A DNA stretch of 43,607 nt from contig CALCJE010000403.1 of NCBI GenBank assembly GCA_937965665.1, positions 1 to 43,607 of the forward strand, in the 5' to 3' direction. The stretch is from an uncultured Bacteroidales bacterium (GTDB taxonomy: Bacteria > Bacteroidota > Bacteroidia > Bacteroidales > UBA4417). Below the pieces are notes generated by a model, which made no database searches, was not told where the DNA came from, and was given only the letters and a program-made list of their open reading frames with translations. A program made the translations under genes and the position numbers. This document shows, piece by piece, positions 15,021-24,351 of the stretch (position 1 is its first letter; the number at the start of each line of letters is the position of its first letter).

Positions 15021-16355
15021 TTATTTAAGCCTGGTATATCTCAGGTAGAGTTTTAAATCCGATTGCGGCGAAGATGTACCGTTCAGCACGAGGCGTGCCC
15101 CATTGATTGTTGATGAAGGGACTAACAGGTGAAATCCATTGTCTCTGACTTTTCCTGTAAGCATTTGCTGAACATATCGTGTTATCCTGAAACGATAGCT
15201 GTTTGTAGCGGCATCATACCGGCCATCAAAATAAGAAGATCCTTCGTTTTCGTCGACTATACTTACCGGGCTGGTGCTCCCGTTTTCGCCTATACCTCTG
15301 AGCACTAGTCCTGATGGCCGCGGGAAAACAGTAGATACAGATGAATTACCAAGGATCAGTTGTGCATCGTTTATGACGATTTTTTCTGAATCGAACCATT
15401 TTGCAAGGTACGGAAACCGGATTTTTATTTTTGTACCTGCCAGGCCCTGCGCAAACAAATATTGTTGCCCCAGACTGGTATCGCCCGCCAGTTGTTGTCT
15501 CAGCATTGGAACTGCTTCAGCATATCCGTTATGGTCATAATTCTGAAACCTCGAGGTTGAATATGAGATGGCAAAATTGTAAGTCTTTACCGTATCGCCC
15601 GGGTTATGATAATGCATCTGCAATTTAAAATAATCGGATGGCATACGGAATGTGCAGATTGAGCCTTTACCCGGGGTATTTTGCGGCTCAGCTATGATAC
15701 AGATCCCTTTGAATACTTTAACAAAATTGGCGTTCGAGTTCAGAACGGAAGTATCCGAAATGCGGAGTATTGTATTGCCGAATTTGCTGTTAATGGGTAT
15801 CCTGAGCATCGGAGCCTGTTTCTTTCCCTGGTAATATGAACTGTCGGTAGGGCGAGGCTGAAAAGTAATCTGCCCGATGGGCTCAGGGTCATAACTAAGC
15901 TTGTTGTACGAATATGAGGTCAACGAGTCAACAATATCTTCAGTAAGGTTATAAACCCTGAAAGTCATATTGGTGAGTGTATCGCCGTATGCATTGTAGT
16001 AAGGCAGGTATAAAAAAGCTGAATCGAACACCGGATAAGTTCCGAAACGTGTACGCGATTGTGTAAGGTAAAGCTGCGAATAAAGGTTGGAGGTGGTTTT
16101 CCCGAATATCGGATCGTACATGCTTCCAATCTGGATGTAGTAGCCATTATTAACACTCAGGTTGTGAGTGTACATTGAATCATCAGGGATGGTATATGCA
16201 ACGATCTTCACTGTATCGGTATATCCCATGGTAAGCAGATCGACAGGCTCAACCAGGCCGAGACCAATAGATGAAATATCCTTGGTACAGGATAAAACAG
16301 AAAACGACAGTAATGCGATGATTGATATATGGCGGAGAAAGACTAGCCTTTTCAA
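15021..16355 (-). CDS. DUF4270 family lipoprotein
   Basis: The 444-residue protein has a lipoprotein signal ending LLSFSVLSC, with the lipidated Cys near residue 23. The mature start KDISSIGLGLVEPVD and the YDPIFGKTTSNLYSQLYL segment are typical of DUF4270 proteins, a Bacteroidota family of unknown function predicted to sit in the outer membrane. The rest is beta-rich with no enzymatic motif visible. It follows the GT5-like gene by 50 bp and appears to share its transcript. The pairing of a DUF4270 lipoprotein with a short glycogen-synthase-like gene next to glmS is, as I recall, a recurrent Bacteroidota neighbourhood, suggesting an envelope role, but that is inference. Confidence 0.85.
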   Translation of the reverse strand: MKRLVFLRHISIIALLSFSVLSCTKDISSIGLGLVEPVDLLTMGYTDTVKIVAYTIPDDSMYTHNLSVNNGYYIQIGSMYDPIFGKTTSNLYSQLYLTQSRTRFGTYPVFDSAFLYLPYYNAYGDTLTNMTFRVYNLTEDIVDSLTSYSYNKLSYDPEPIGQITFQPRPTDSSYYQGKKQAPMLRIPINSKFGNTILRISDTSVLNSNANFVKVFKGICIIAEPQNTPGKGSICTFRMPSDYFKLQMHYHNPGDTVKTYNFAISYSTSRFQNYDHNGYAEAVPMLRQQLAGDTSLGQQYLFAQGLAGTKIKIRFPYLAKWFDSEKIVINDAQLILGNSSVSTVFPRPSGLVLRGIGENGSTSPVSIVDENEGSSYFDGRYDAATNSYRFRITRYVQQMLTGKVRDNGFHLLVPSSTINGARLVLNGTSSPQSDLKLYLRYTRLK

Positions 16356-16405
16356 GGAGTAAGTATTTTTAAATTGTGAATGAATAGAAGCAGTAACCTG
16401 ACAGT

Positions 16406-17215
16406 TTAATTTTGTAATACCTTTTCGTAAAACTCGTTGTAAACCGGGATATAATTGTCTTCTCCCTGGTATGGCAGAATTTGCTTGCCCGATTGTTCGG
16501 CATATTCAGCAACTTCAGCATTTATTTGCGGGCTTGCCATAATTATTCCATCCGATAAATCTATAGCAGCTTTCATAAGACTCACAAAATCAGGCTTTTT
16601 GAAATGCTTAAGATCCTTTAGTGCAATATTTTCATGCTTAAGTTTACCTTGCAGGTTCGGATGCAATGGCTCTGTGAAATCATCGTCATAGATAGATAAA
16701 ACTACTTTTGAGGAAGCAAAGAGCGGGTTTTCGTGGTATACTTTTTTTATGTACAACGGGGTGAGTGCCGACATCCAGCCATGGCAATGCACTATATCCG
16801 GGCTCCAACCCAGTTTTTTTACAGTTTCAAGTACTCCCCTTGAGAAAAATATAGCCCTTTCGTCGTTGTCTTCAAAAAACACGTTGTTTTTATCCCGGTA
16901 AACAAATTTACGATGGAAATAATCCTCATTATCAATAAAATAGATCTGCATCCTGGCTTGCTGAATAGAAGCTACTTTAATGATCAGCGAGTGGTCAGTA
17001 TCATCAATAATCAGGTTCATTCCTGAAAGCCTGATTACTTCGTGAAGTTGGTTGCGGCGTTCGTTAATGCTACCAAACCGGGGCATGAAGGTTCGGATTT
17101 CACGTCCTCTTTCCTGAATTCCTTGTGGTAAATGCCTGGAAATAAGCCCCATAGGGCTATCTTTCATAAAGGGGGTGATATCCTGCGTTACAAAAAGAAT
17201 CTTTGTTTTCTCCAT
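16406..17215 (-). CDS. Glycogen/starch synthase-like GT5 domain protein, N-terminal half only
   Basis: The 269-residue protein corresponds to the first Rossmann domain of GT5 glycogen synthases: KILFVTQDITPF at the start, GIQERGREIRTFMPRFG, and WSPDIVHCHGWMSALTPLYI around residues 138-157. The second (GT1) domain, which holds the sugar-nucleotide site, is absent. The KTGGL motif that binds ADP-glucose near the N-terminus is replaced by KDSPM. It is therefore unlikely to be an active glycogen synthase, and may bind a sugar or serve a regulatory role. The frame is intact and not followed by a GT1 fragment, so this is a family form rather than a recent truncation. A TAACTTTG box lies 28 bp ahead, and DUF4270 follows. 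Confidence 0.82.
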   Translation of the reverse strand: MEKTKILFVTQDITPFMKDSPMGLISRHLPQGIQERGREIRTFMPRFGSINERRNQLHEVIRLSGMNLIIDDTDHSLIIKVASIQQARMQIYFIDNEDYFHRKFVYRDKNNVFFEDNDERAIFFSRGVLETVKKLGWSPDIVHCHGWMSALTPLYIKKVYHENPLFASSKVVLSIYDDDFTEPLHPNLQGKLKHENIALKDLKHFKKPDFVSLMKAAIDLSDGIIMASPQINAEVAEYAEQSGKQILPYQGEDNYIPVYNEFYEKVLQN

Positions 17216-17242
17216 GGGAAGCTATACACTTTTTTGGGAATG

Positions 17243-17250
17243 CAAAGTTA
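17243..17250 (-). promoter_or_regulatory. -7 box (TAACTTTG) of the GT5-like/DUF4270 unit
   Basis: TAACTTTG on the minus strand lies 27 bp upstream of the ATG at 17215. It is the same octamer as ahead of pth. No TTG is visible at the usual -33 spacing. Confidence 0.5.
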
Positions 17251-17585
17251 GTAAATTAATTGGTACTGAATCTATAACAGTTGCTTTATCATTGATTTGC
17301 AGATGAAAAAAAACCAATGCACAAAAATTATCCTGGTTTCTTTACCTTTTGAAAATCAGCAAGAAGGCTATTTTATTAGGAATACCAGGTCCTGAATTCC
17401 TGAATTAACAATCTGTTAATTTTTCATAAAAGGGGCACGGCGGTTTTCAGTAAAAATTAATTATAAAACAAACTAAAATGATTTAAGTTAAGGCCACGAT
17501 TTCAGATTTTCAATTTTGTGTTTCGTACACATACTGGTCATAAATAATATCGCTGTCTGACCGGCGTGTTCAAATCCGGGTATAC
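17251..17585. other. Intergenic stretch with AT-rich hairpin, no gene
   Basis: The gap between the GT5-like gene and the RND gene's terminator is AT-rich. It contains one perfect inverted repeat, AATTAACA/TGTTAATT (17403-17410 and 17414-17421, three-base loop), followed by a few Ts on the plus strand; no plus-strand gene ends there, so a protein-binding site is as likely as a terminator. Confidence 0.45.
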
Positions 17586-17616
17586 AAAAAGGGTGGTACC
17601 AGTTATGGCACCACCC
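17586..17616 (-). terminator. Intrinsic terminator of the RND efflux operon
   Basis: On the minus strand GGGTGGT pairs with ACCACCC (17616-17610 and 17597-17591), followed by five Ts at 17590-17586. It starts 23 bp after the RND permease stop codon. Confidence 0.85.
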
Positions 17617-17638
17617 CCGAAGTTATCACTCTAACAGA

Positions 17639-20600
17639 TTAATCGTTAACAACAATCATCTTGTTCGATTTTCTTCTTTTGAGCCTGATTTTCATTTCGT
17701 AGGCAATGATATACATGGCCGGAACAAATATCAGGGTGAGGAAAGTAGCAAAGCTGAGCCCGAAGATGATAGTCCACGAAAGCGGGCCCCAGAACATCAC
17801 ATTATCGCCCCCGATATGGATTTGCGGATCCAGGTGCGTAAACAGGGTTTCGAAATTGAGGTTAAACCCGATGGCCAGTGGCACCAGCCCAAGAATAGTG
17901 GCGGTGGCGGTAAGGATAACAGGCGTAATACGTGTTCTGCCCGCCTGAATAATGGCTTCCCGTGTTTTCAGACCGCGTTCTTTCAGGGTATCGATAAACT
18001 CCACAATCAGAATTCCGTTTCGCACCACAATACCTCCCAGCGCCACAATGCCTAACCCGGTCATAATGATTGAGATCGACATATTGAATATCACAATACC
18101 CAGGAGCACGCCAATTACGCTGAAGATTACTTCGCTGAGGATGATGACTGTTTTGCTGAGCGAATTAAACTGGGTGATGAGGATGAAGAAGATAAGCCCG
18201 ATGGCAATAAGCATGGCTTTACCCAGGAAAGCCGAGGTTTCGGCCTGGTCTTCCTGCTCACCGGTTAATTTTATCTGAACACCTTCGTGCAATGGGTAAT
18301 CAGCTGCAAGTTTACGTACCTGTGCCACAATTTCATTGGCTGTATAGCCCGACAACACACCACTCGAAAGGGTAATGATCCGTTTCAGGTTCTGTCGTTT
18401 AATGCCACCATACGAATCAACATATTCTATTTTTGCTATCGACGACAACGGAATTTGCCTTAGCAAACCTGAATTCATGTCGCGGTAAGTAATCTTGAGG
18501 TTGATCAGGTTGTTGATATTGGCACGGGTATCGAGAGAGTAACGAAGCTGTATGGGGTATTCATCCTCATCCACCTTGTATTTCGAAACTTCCTTACCCA
18601 ACACGGCAGTACGTATTTCGGAAGCTATCTGCCCTGTGCTGATTCCCTCGTGGTTAGCTCTTTCGCGATCGATATTGATGGCGATCTCGGGTTTATTTTC
18701 CTGGAAATCGCTTTTCAGGTCTTCGATGCCCGGTATTTGCAGCGAATCGAGATAATTTTTAAACGAGGCTGCATCAGCAATAAGTTCTGGCAGGTTTTCG
18801 CCGGTAATTTCAATATTAATCGGCTTTCCGGTAGGTGGTCCTGAGCGGTTTTTATCAGCCGAAATTTCAGCGCCAGGAATGCCTTTAATCTCTTGCCTGA
18901 TTTTATCAAGATATTCAATTGTATTAATACCTACCCTGTTTTTGTACTCTACAAAGTTCACGGTTACTTTTCCTTTTTCGGAAGCAAGGTTACGGCTGAA
19001 GTCCATTGCGTCGCCGGCACCCAGGGCAATATTGGTAATAATTGACTCAACATCAGGATTATTTTTTCCGAGTACTTTAACAACACGCTGTTCTACAATT
19101 TTTGTAATTGAGTCGGTAACCCGCTGATCAGTTCCAACTGGCATTTTTACCATTACGTTGATAGCATTTGGCATGTTATCGGGAAAGAACAATACTTTCG
19201 GGCTGCGTATACCGGTAGCAATGAATGTAATGAAAAACAATGCAACAACCGAAATTAACAGGTACCATGGATTGTTGCCTTTGATAAAAAACCGGAGTTG
19301 TTTTTCGTACATATGCATAAACCATGGCCATGCCTTTTCCTGCCACCATTTAATATATGGGTTGAGCGCGGTATGGAAAAACAGGATCATAATCGCAGCA
19401 AATACCATAAAATTGCCGATACCGAAAGCAACTTCACTGTGACTAATTGCATAGGCCGTGTAAAAAATCAGGGACAGGCCTAATGCGATACCGATTTCGA
19501 GGATTATCCGCTTACGGGTTTTGCTCTTATCAGGTGTATCGTACTCGTGTTTCATAAACGAAACTGCAAACACGGGGTTAATGATATAGGCAACAAACAA
19601 GGAAGCAAAGAGCGTAAGAATAAGGGTAACCGGGATATAAAACATGAACTTGCCCACAATGCCCGGCCAGAACGCCAGCGGGAAGAATGGAGCCAGCGTG
19701 GTGAGCGTACCTGATAAAATGGGCAGGAACACCTCCCCGGCTGCCTGCTTGGCTGCCAGAATAATGTTGGGTTGTTTCTGGTGCGCGCGGTGAATATTTT
19801 CAATAACCACAATGGCATCATCCACCACAATTCCTAATGCAAATATTAATCCGAACATCACAATCATGTTCATGGTAAAACCCAGGGCAGGCATAACAAG
19901 GAAAGCAATTGCCATTGAGAGAGGCACAGCCAGACCCACAAAAAACGCATTGGTGAATCCCATGAAGAACATCAGTACGAGGGTAACCAGTATCATACCA
20001 ATAATAATGGTATTGTTGAGTTCCTCCAGCGTGTTACGTGTATAGCGCGATTGCTCCCCGGTGAGCGTAACCTTGAGGTCCTTTGGAAATTCCTTGTTTA
20101 CCAGGTCTTTCGAAAGGATTTCCTTGATCTTATCTGATGCTTCGAGCAGGTTTTTACCGCTTTTCTTAACAACATTGAGTGTAATTACGTTTTCGCCATT
20201 TAATCGCGAAAAGCTTTCCTGCTCTTTGAATGTATCCTTAACTTCGGCTATATCTTTCAGGTAAACAGAAGCCCCGCTGGCTGATTTAATGATAATATTG
20301 TTCATTACATCCAGGTCTTTAAACTGACCCTGTACACGGATGGAACGTTTCATGCCAAAGGTGGAAATGTTGCCGGCTGAAATAGTAAGGTTTTCGGCAG
20401 CAATGGCGCGATCGATGTCGGTGAGTGTTACACTGGCCGCCTGCGCCTTATACATATCCACATTGATCTGTATTTCGCGTTCGAGTGCCCCGACAATATC
20501 AACGCGTGTAATTTCATTGAGCGACTCAATACGATCCTGGGCCATATCGGCATATTTCTTCAGCTGGTCGAGGTCGTAGTTACCCGATATCTGGATGTAC

Positions 20601-21043
20601 ATGATCGGTATCTCCGAGAAATCGATATCCATAACACTCGGATCGCTCAACAGGTTATTCGGCAAGTCCGATTTGCTTTTATCAACCGCATCTTTCACCC
20701 GCTGTTTTGCCTCAGGCACAGCCACATCAGTATTAAACTCAATGGCAATGCTTGAAAAATCCTGCAGCGAGTTGCTGGTAATTTTCTTCACACCGGCTAT
20801 ACCTTTCAATTGTTTTTCAATCGGCCGGGTCACCAGGTTTTCCATATCTTCGGGAGAAGTACCCAGGTAAACTGTATTTACCAGAATGGTAGGTATTACT
20901 ATTTCGGGAAACTGTTCCTTGGGAATGCTGCGATAGCTGCTGATGCCCAGCAGGGTAATAAACACCGCCAGCACATAAATACTGGTCTTGTTATCAATAG
21001 CCCAGCTTGTCGCAAAAAATTCTTTGAAATTATTTTTCTTCAT
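17639..21043 (-). CDS. RND efflux transporter permease subunit (HAE1/AcrB-like)
   Basis: The 1134-residue inner-membrane pump has the RND layout: TM1 near residues 17-36, a large periplasmic loop, TM2-6 at about 340-480 including the proton-relay motif GIVVDDAIVVIENIHRA, a second periplasmic loop (about 610-920) and TM7-12 to the C-terminus with GIVVRNGILIVEFID. It should exchange periplasmic or membrane substrates for protons as a trimer with the adaptor and TolC proteins encoded next to it. It is somewhat longer than AcrB (about 1050), mostly through a charged insertion after TM6 around residues 500-580. Substrate is unknown. It follows the adaptor gene by 45 bp and is closed by a strong terminator. 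Confidence 0.95.
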   Translation of the reverse strand: MKKNNFKEFFATSWAIDNKTSIYVLAVFITLLGISSYRSIPKEQFPEIVIPTILVNTVYLGTSPEDMENLVTRPIEKQLKGIAGVKKITSNSLQDFSSIAIEFNTDVAVPEAKQRVKDAVDKSKSDLPNNLLSDPSVMDIDFSEIPIMYIQISGNYDLDQLKKYADMAQDRIESLNEITRVDIVGALEREIQINVDMYKAQAASVTLTDIDRAIAAENLTISAGNISTFGMKRSIRVQGQFKDLDVMNNIIIKSASGASVYLKDIAEVKDTFKEQESFSRLNGENVITLNVVKKSGKNLLEASDKIKEILSKDLVNKEFPKDLKVTLTGEQSRYTRNTLEELNNTIIIGMILVTLVLMFFMGFTNAFFVGLAVPLSMAIAFLVMPALGFTMNMIVMFGLIFALGIVVDDAIVVIENIHRAHQKQPNIILAAKQAAGEVFLPILSGTLTTLAPFFPLAFWPGIVGKFMFYIPVTLILTLFASLFVAYIINPVFAVSFMKHEYDTPDKSKTRKRIILEIGIALGLSLIFYTAYAISHSEVAFGIGNFMVFAAIMILFFHTALNPYIKWWQEKAWPWFMHMYEKQLRFFIKGNNPWYLLISVVALFFITFIATGIRSPKVLFFPDNMPNAINVMVKMPVGTDQRVTDSITKIVEQRVVKVLGKNNPDVESIITNIALGAGDAMDFSRNLASEKGKVTVNFVEYKNRVGINTIEYLDKIRQEIKGIPGAEISADKNRSGPPTGKPINIEITGENLPELIADAASFKNYLDSLQIPGIEDLKSDFQENKPEIAINIDRERANHEGISTGQIASEIRTAVLGKEVSKYKVDEDEYPIQLRYSLDTRANINNLINLKITYRDMNSGLLRQIPLSSIAKIEYVDSYGGIKRQNLKRIITLSSGVLSGYTANEIVAQVRKLAADYPLHEGVQIKLTGEQEDQAETSAFLGKAMLIAIGLIFFILITQFNSLSKTVIILSEVIFSVIGVLLGIVIFNMSISIIMTGLGIVALGGIVVRNGILIVEFIDTLKERGLKTREAIIQAGRTRITPVILTATATILGLVPLAIGFNLNFETLFTHLDPQIHIGGDNVMFWGPLSWTIIFGLSFATFLTLIFVPAMYIIAYEMKIRLKRRKSNKMIVVND

Positions 21044-21088
21044 AATTCACGTATAAATTGATTAAAAAAGGAAAGCTATCCGGTACTG

Positions 21089-22213
21089 TTAGTTTGCCTG
21101 GATAAGCTCACCATCAATAAGGCTATTGAAACCGGTGGTAATTATCTTGTCGCCGGCAGTGAGCCCTGCTGTAATTTCGGCCAGGCCATTGTAAGTGCTG
21201 CCAACCGTTACAGGAAGCCTGCGGGCAACCAGTTTACCGTTTTCCTGTTTGGCTACATAGATATATTTGCCTTCGGAGGTTTCGCGAACCAAAGTAACCG
21301 GGATTGTAAATGCTGATGGATTGTGATAATCGTTAATACGGACAACGGCCATCATATTGGCCCGGTATTGCACACTGCTGGGTCCAAGACGAACCTCGCT
21401 AACGAAGGTGCGGTTTACAGGATTGATGTATTTACTGGTAAACCTGATGGTTGAATTTACTTCGGTATTAAAATCGGGGAAGAAAACGATTACCTTGTTA
21501 CCGGGTTTAATTTTTGGAGCATAAGCTTCGGCTATTTCGGCAACAACCTTCACCGACGAGAAGTTTACCACGCGAACGGCAGGAAGCCCGGGTGATGCCA
21601 TCTGGCCCACTTTAAGGTTAACCTCTTCAACACTTCCGTTTATCGGTGATTTAATGCGGGTCATTTCGAGCTGATCGTTGAGGGTAGCCAGCGCTTTTTC
21701 AAGATTTTCCTTGTTGTTTTTTGCTGTTAAATATTGAACTTCACTTCCTATCTGCTTGTCCCACAACGCTTTTTGTTTATTATACAGATTGGTAGCAAAA
21801 TCGAGTTGCTGTTTTGTGCTGGCAATTTGCTGCTGCATTACGCTGTTATCTATTTGGGCCAGGGTTTGTCCTTTACGTACAGCATCGCCTTCTTTTACAT
21901 ACACAGCTGTAATGGCACCGGCCATCTGGGCCGAAACTGCAATATTATCTTCGCCGTCTACTTTGCCCTGCACTTCGAGGTAATGATCAAAAGGTTGAAT
22001 CTTGGCTTCGGTGAGCGAAACCGAAGTAACCTTTGCTGAGGTGGTCGAATCACCCATTTTAAGCTCCGATTCAAGCTGTTTGATTTTAACAGTCAGTTCG
22101 TCATGCTGTTTTTTAAGTTTGGCAAGTTCTGCTTTTTTGTCGACGCTACTGCCACAGGCTGCCGCGAATACTACCAGCGCCACGAAAATTATTGCTTGGG
22201 TTAATGTTTTCAT
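21089..22213 (-). CDS. RND efflux periplasmic adaptor (membrane fusion lipoprotein)
   Basis: The 374-residue protein has a lipoprotein signal ending FAAACGSS, so it is probably anchored to the inner membrane by an N-terminal lipid. A short coiled coil (about residues 27-53) precedes the biotinyl-lipoyl half-motifs (VKEGDAVRKGQTLAQID and SPINGSVEEVNLKVGQ) that flank the alpha-hairpin, and a beta-barrel/MPR region follows, ending NSLIDGELIQAN. It bridges the permease and TolC. It sits 19 bp after the TolC gene and 45 bp before the permease gene in the same operon. Confidence 0.94.
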   Translation of the reverse strand: MKTLTQAIIFVALVVFAAACGSSVDKKAELAKLKKQHDELTVKIKQLESELKMGDSTTSAKVTSVSLTEAKIQPFDHYLEVQGKVDGEDNIAVSAQMAGAITAVYVKEGDAVRKGQTLAQIDNSVMQQQIASTKQQLDFATNLYNKQKALWDKQIGSEVQYLTAKNNKENLEKALATLNDQLEMTRIKSPINGSVEEVNLKVGQMASPGLPAVRVVNFSSVKVVAEIAEAYAPKIKPGNKVIVFFPDFNTEVNSTIRFTSKYINPVNRTFVSEVRLGPSSVQYRANMMAVVRINDYHNPSAFTIPVTLVRETSEGKYIYVAKQENGKLVARRLPVTVGSTYNGLAEITAGLTAGDKIITTGFNSLIDGELIQAN

Positions 22214-22232
22214 TGTATGTTGAAATTTTGAT

Positions 22233-23654
22233 TTACAGGTTATTGTTTAATTTATCGAGTTTATTTTTGGCTGAAATCAGCGAAAGCATTGAGTTATACA
22301 TGTTGCTTTGGGCTGTGAGATATTGATTCAGAAATTCAGTTATATCCCTGCTGCTTGCCAAACCTTCTCTGAATTTGATCAGTGATTTGTCATAAATCCT
22401 TTTGGTAAGTTCAATGTTCTTTTTATCGTTCAGATATTTTTCATAAGCCGTTGTAAGTTCATTACGGGTATTGATATATTGAAGTTGCAAGCCATTTGCC
22501 AGGTTTTCCTTGGTGTTGACTAACTTTTGCAACTCAAGTTTCCGCTGCTGAACTTTACTGTTCCGCATTCCGCTCGAAGCTATCGGGATATTCATTGCAA
22601 CCTGGATCACGTCCTTCGGATTAAAATTGAACGCGGGTTGGTTCATCATTTCCTCATGCCTGTAAACGGCTGCCACATTAGGCAGATAGGTACTTTTCTC
22701 TCTTTTCAGATTTAATTTGCTGATTTCTTCAGACGTCAAAAGAATCTGGTAGTCGAGATTGTTATTAATATTAAACTGTGTACCAATGAGGGTTTCAAGA
22801 TTAACCGCATTTGATATGCTCTCCAGGTTATCAGACAGAATCACCTTATCCGTAAACGGCATCCCTAACTGCAACTTGAGTAAATCATAAGTGGCATCTA
22901 TCTGACGACTCATCGAACTTACCGCATTTTTAAGCGTGAGACTAATAAGTTCGATCTGGTCAACATCGGTGTTTTCGACCAAGCCTTGTTTATACATTTC
23001 CTGCATTTCTGCAAGAGTTTTACTCGTGTTTTCGAGTGATTGCGTAAGCACAAGCCTGGTTTGTTCGAAAACAAGAGCCATAGCATAAGTATTGGCAATA
23101 CCTTCTTTTAGGTCAATCTCAGTCTTCTGCCGGTTTTGATCGGTCATGGTATAGAACACTTTTGTAGCCTGTAAACCAACAAGATACTCTCCGCTGAAAA
23201 TTAATTGCGATACGGTAAAATTGAATGTGGTATTATTTTTTACGCCCAGCTGGATGGGGGTTCCCGCCACATTATTCAAATGGATTTTTTCGCCGCTGTT
23301 GAGTTCAACAGTACTTGTGGTCCCCAAGCCTGTGTTCATATCAATAGGAACATACTGTTCAGATAAAATCGTATTCGGGAATGACATCACTGGAACGGTA
23401 AAAAGATGGGTGTAATTAGCCTGGGCATTAATTTGTGGAAGCCCAATGGCAGTGGTCTCCCAGATTTTCTTTTTCGCTATTTCCATATCCAGTGCCGAGT
23501 TTTTTGCATTGGCATTGTTTTTAATGGCGTAATCCTGAGCCTGTTTCAGGCTCAGCGAGGTAGTAACGGGCTGGTTATCCTGGGAAACAGCTTTGCCTGC
23601 AAAGGCAAAAACCAGAAGTACGACCCACATTGAAGAAATGATGCGTAATTTCAT
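22233..23654 (-). CDS. TolC family outer membrane efflux protein
   Basis: The 473-residue protein has a signal peptide (MKLRIISSMWVVLLVFAFAGKAVSQ) and the repeated long-helix architecture of outer-membrane efflux channels; SLKQAQDYAIKNNANAKNS is the typical start of the first repeat and EGLASSRDITEFLNQYLTAQ that of the last helix pair (given in part). It should form the trimeric outer-membrane duct for the adjacent RND pump. It begins 3 bp after the TetR gene stop, so regulator and pump are one operon. Confidence 0.92.
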   Translation of the reverse strand: MKLRIISSMWVVLLVFAFAGKAVSQDNQPVTTSLSLKQAQDYAIKNNANAKNSALDMEIAKKKIWETTAIGLPQINAQANYTHLFTVPVMSFPNTILSEQYVPIDMNTGLGTTSTVELNSGEKIHLNNVAGTPIQLGVKNNTTFNFTVSQLIFSGEYLVGLQATKVFYTMTDQNRQKTEIDLKEGIANTYAMALVFEQTRLVLTQSLENTSKTLAEMQEMYKQGLVENTDVDQIELISLTLKNAVSSMSRQIDATYDLLKLQLGMPFTDKVILSDNLESISNAVNLETLIGTQFNINNNLDYQILLTSEEISKLNLKREKSTYLPNVAAVYRHEEMMNQPAFNFNPKDVIQVAMNIPIASSGMRNSKVQQRKLELQKLVNTKENLANGLQLQYINTRNELTTAYEKYLNDKKNIELTKRIYDKSLIKFREGLASSRDITEFLNQYLTAQSNMYNSMLSLISAKNKLDKLNNNL

Positions 23655-23657
23655 AAA

Positions 23658-24278
23658 TCAGATATTGTTATTAGTCAGTTTTATTTGTTTTTCGTAATAT
23701 GCCAGCCCTTCGGCATTGGCAATTCCACGGATATGGTTATCGAACATAACCTGGAATACTTTTTCAAACCCAAAATTTACCGAGGCCAGGAAATCTGCAT
23801 CGTGTACATCGACCAGTTTCTGTATATAGAGCCTTGCTACCAGATCAACATCCAGATCGGTACGGTAAATCCCTTCCGAGATCCCCTGGATGAAATTCTG
23901 TTTTACCTGTTCAAAAACATGGTCGCGCTTGCGGCTCACAAATTCACGGTAAATGGATGGGTAATATTTTTGCAGTTCGAAAGCATTAATCGGGTTCATG
24001 TCCTTCATTTGCTCACTTACATTTCTGCTGACAGCCAGGAGAATATCAATCGCATTCATGCTTTTTAATTCTTCGCCAATGCATGGTATCCGATCCTTTT
24101 CATGCATATAGTTCAGTACTTTTTCAATCAGGTCGGTCTTATTGGCGAAATACTGGTAGATAGTTTTTTTCGACATGCCTAACTCCTTCGAAACATCATC
24201 CATCGATACACTGCGAATCCCGTTTTTCTTGAACAGCCGTAAACTTTCAGAAAGTATTCGATCAACTTTTTCGTCCAT
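23658..24278 (-). CDS. TetR/AcrR family transcriptional regulator
   Basis: The 206-residue protein starts with a TetR helix-turn-helix: DRILSESLRLFKKNGIRSVS, then DDVSKELGMSKKTIYQYFANKTDLI, followed by a variable ligand-binding domain. I choose the ATG at 24278 over an in-frame start at 24338 because a TACTTTTG -7 box (24305-24298) and an inverted repeat (24320-24351) lie in the segment the longer version would translate. It is the first gene of the efflux operon and overlaps nothing; the TolC gene follows after 3 bp. It most likely represses its own operon and is released by a pump substrate. Confidence 0.92.
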   Translation of the reverse strand: MDEKVDRILSESLRLFKKNGIRSVSMDDVSKELGMSKKTIYQYFANKTDLIEKVLNYMHEKDRIPCIGEELKSMNAIDILLAVSRNVSEQMKDMNPINAFELQKYYPSIYREFVSRKRDHVFEQVKQNFIQGISEGIYRTDLDVDLVARLYIQKLVDVHDADFLASVNFGFEKVFQVMFDNHIRGIANAEGLAYYEKQIKLTNNNI

Positions 24279-24297
24279 TTTGATATTTTTTGGGGAG

Positions 24298-24305
24298 CAA
24301 AAGTA
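24298..24305 (-). promoter_or_regulatory. -7 box (TACTTTTG) of the tetR-efflux operon
   Basis: TACTTTTG on the minus strand matches TAnnTTTG and lies 20 bp upstream of the ATG at 24278. The presumed -33 region overlaps the inverted repeat at 24320-24351. Confidence 0.65.
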
Positions 24306-24319
24306 AACAATTTTGAAAC

Positions 24320-24351
24320 ATGGAAACGTTTTAATCATAAATTGTTTCCAT
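24320..24351. promoter_or_regulatory. Inverted repeat, candidate TetR operator
   Basis: Perfect 8-bp arms ATGGAAAC (24320-24327) and GTTTCCAT (24344-24351) are separated by 16 bp, centred about 30 bp upstream of the -7 box. The position fits autorepression by the TetR protein encoded immediately downstream. Confidence 0.65.

Noticed and set aside
17403..17424. Plus-strand terminator
   Set aside because: No plus-strand gene ends upstream; the AT-only hairpin could equally be a binding site or chance in AT-rich DNA.
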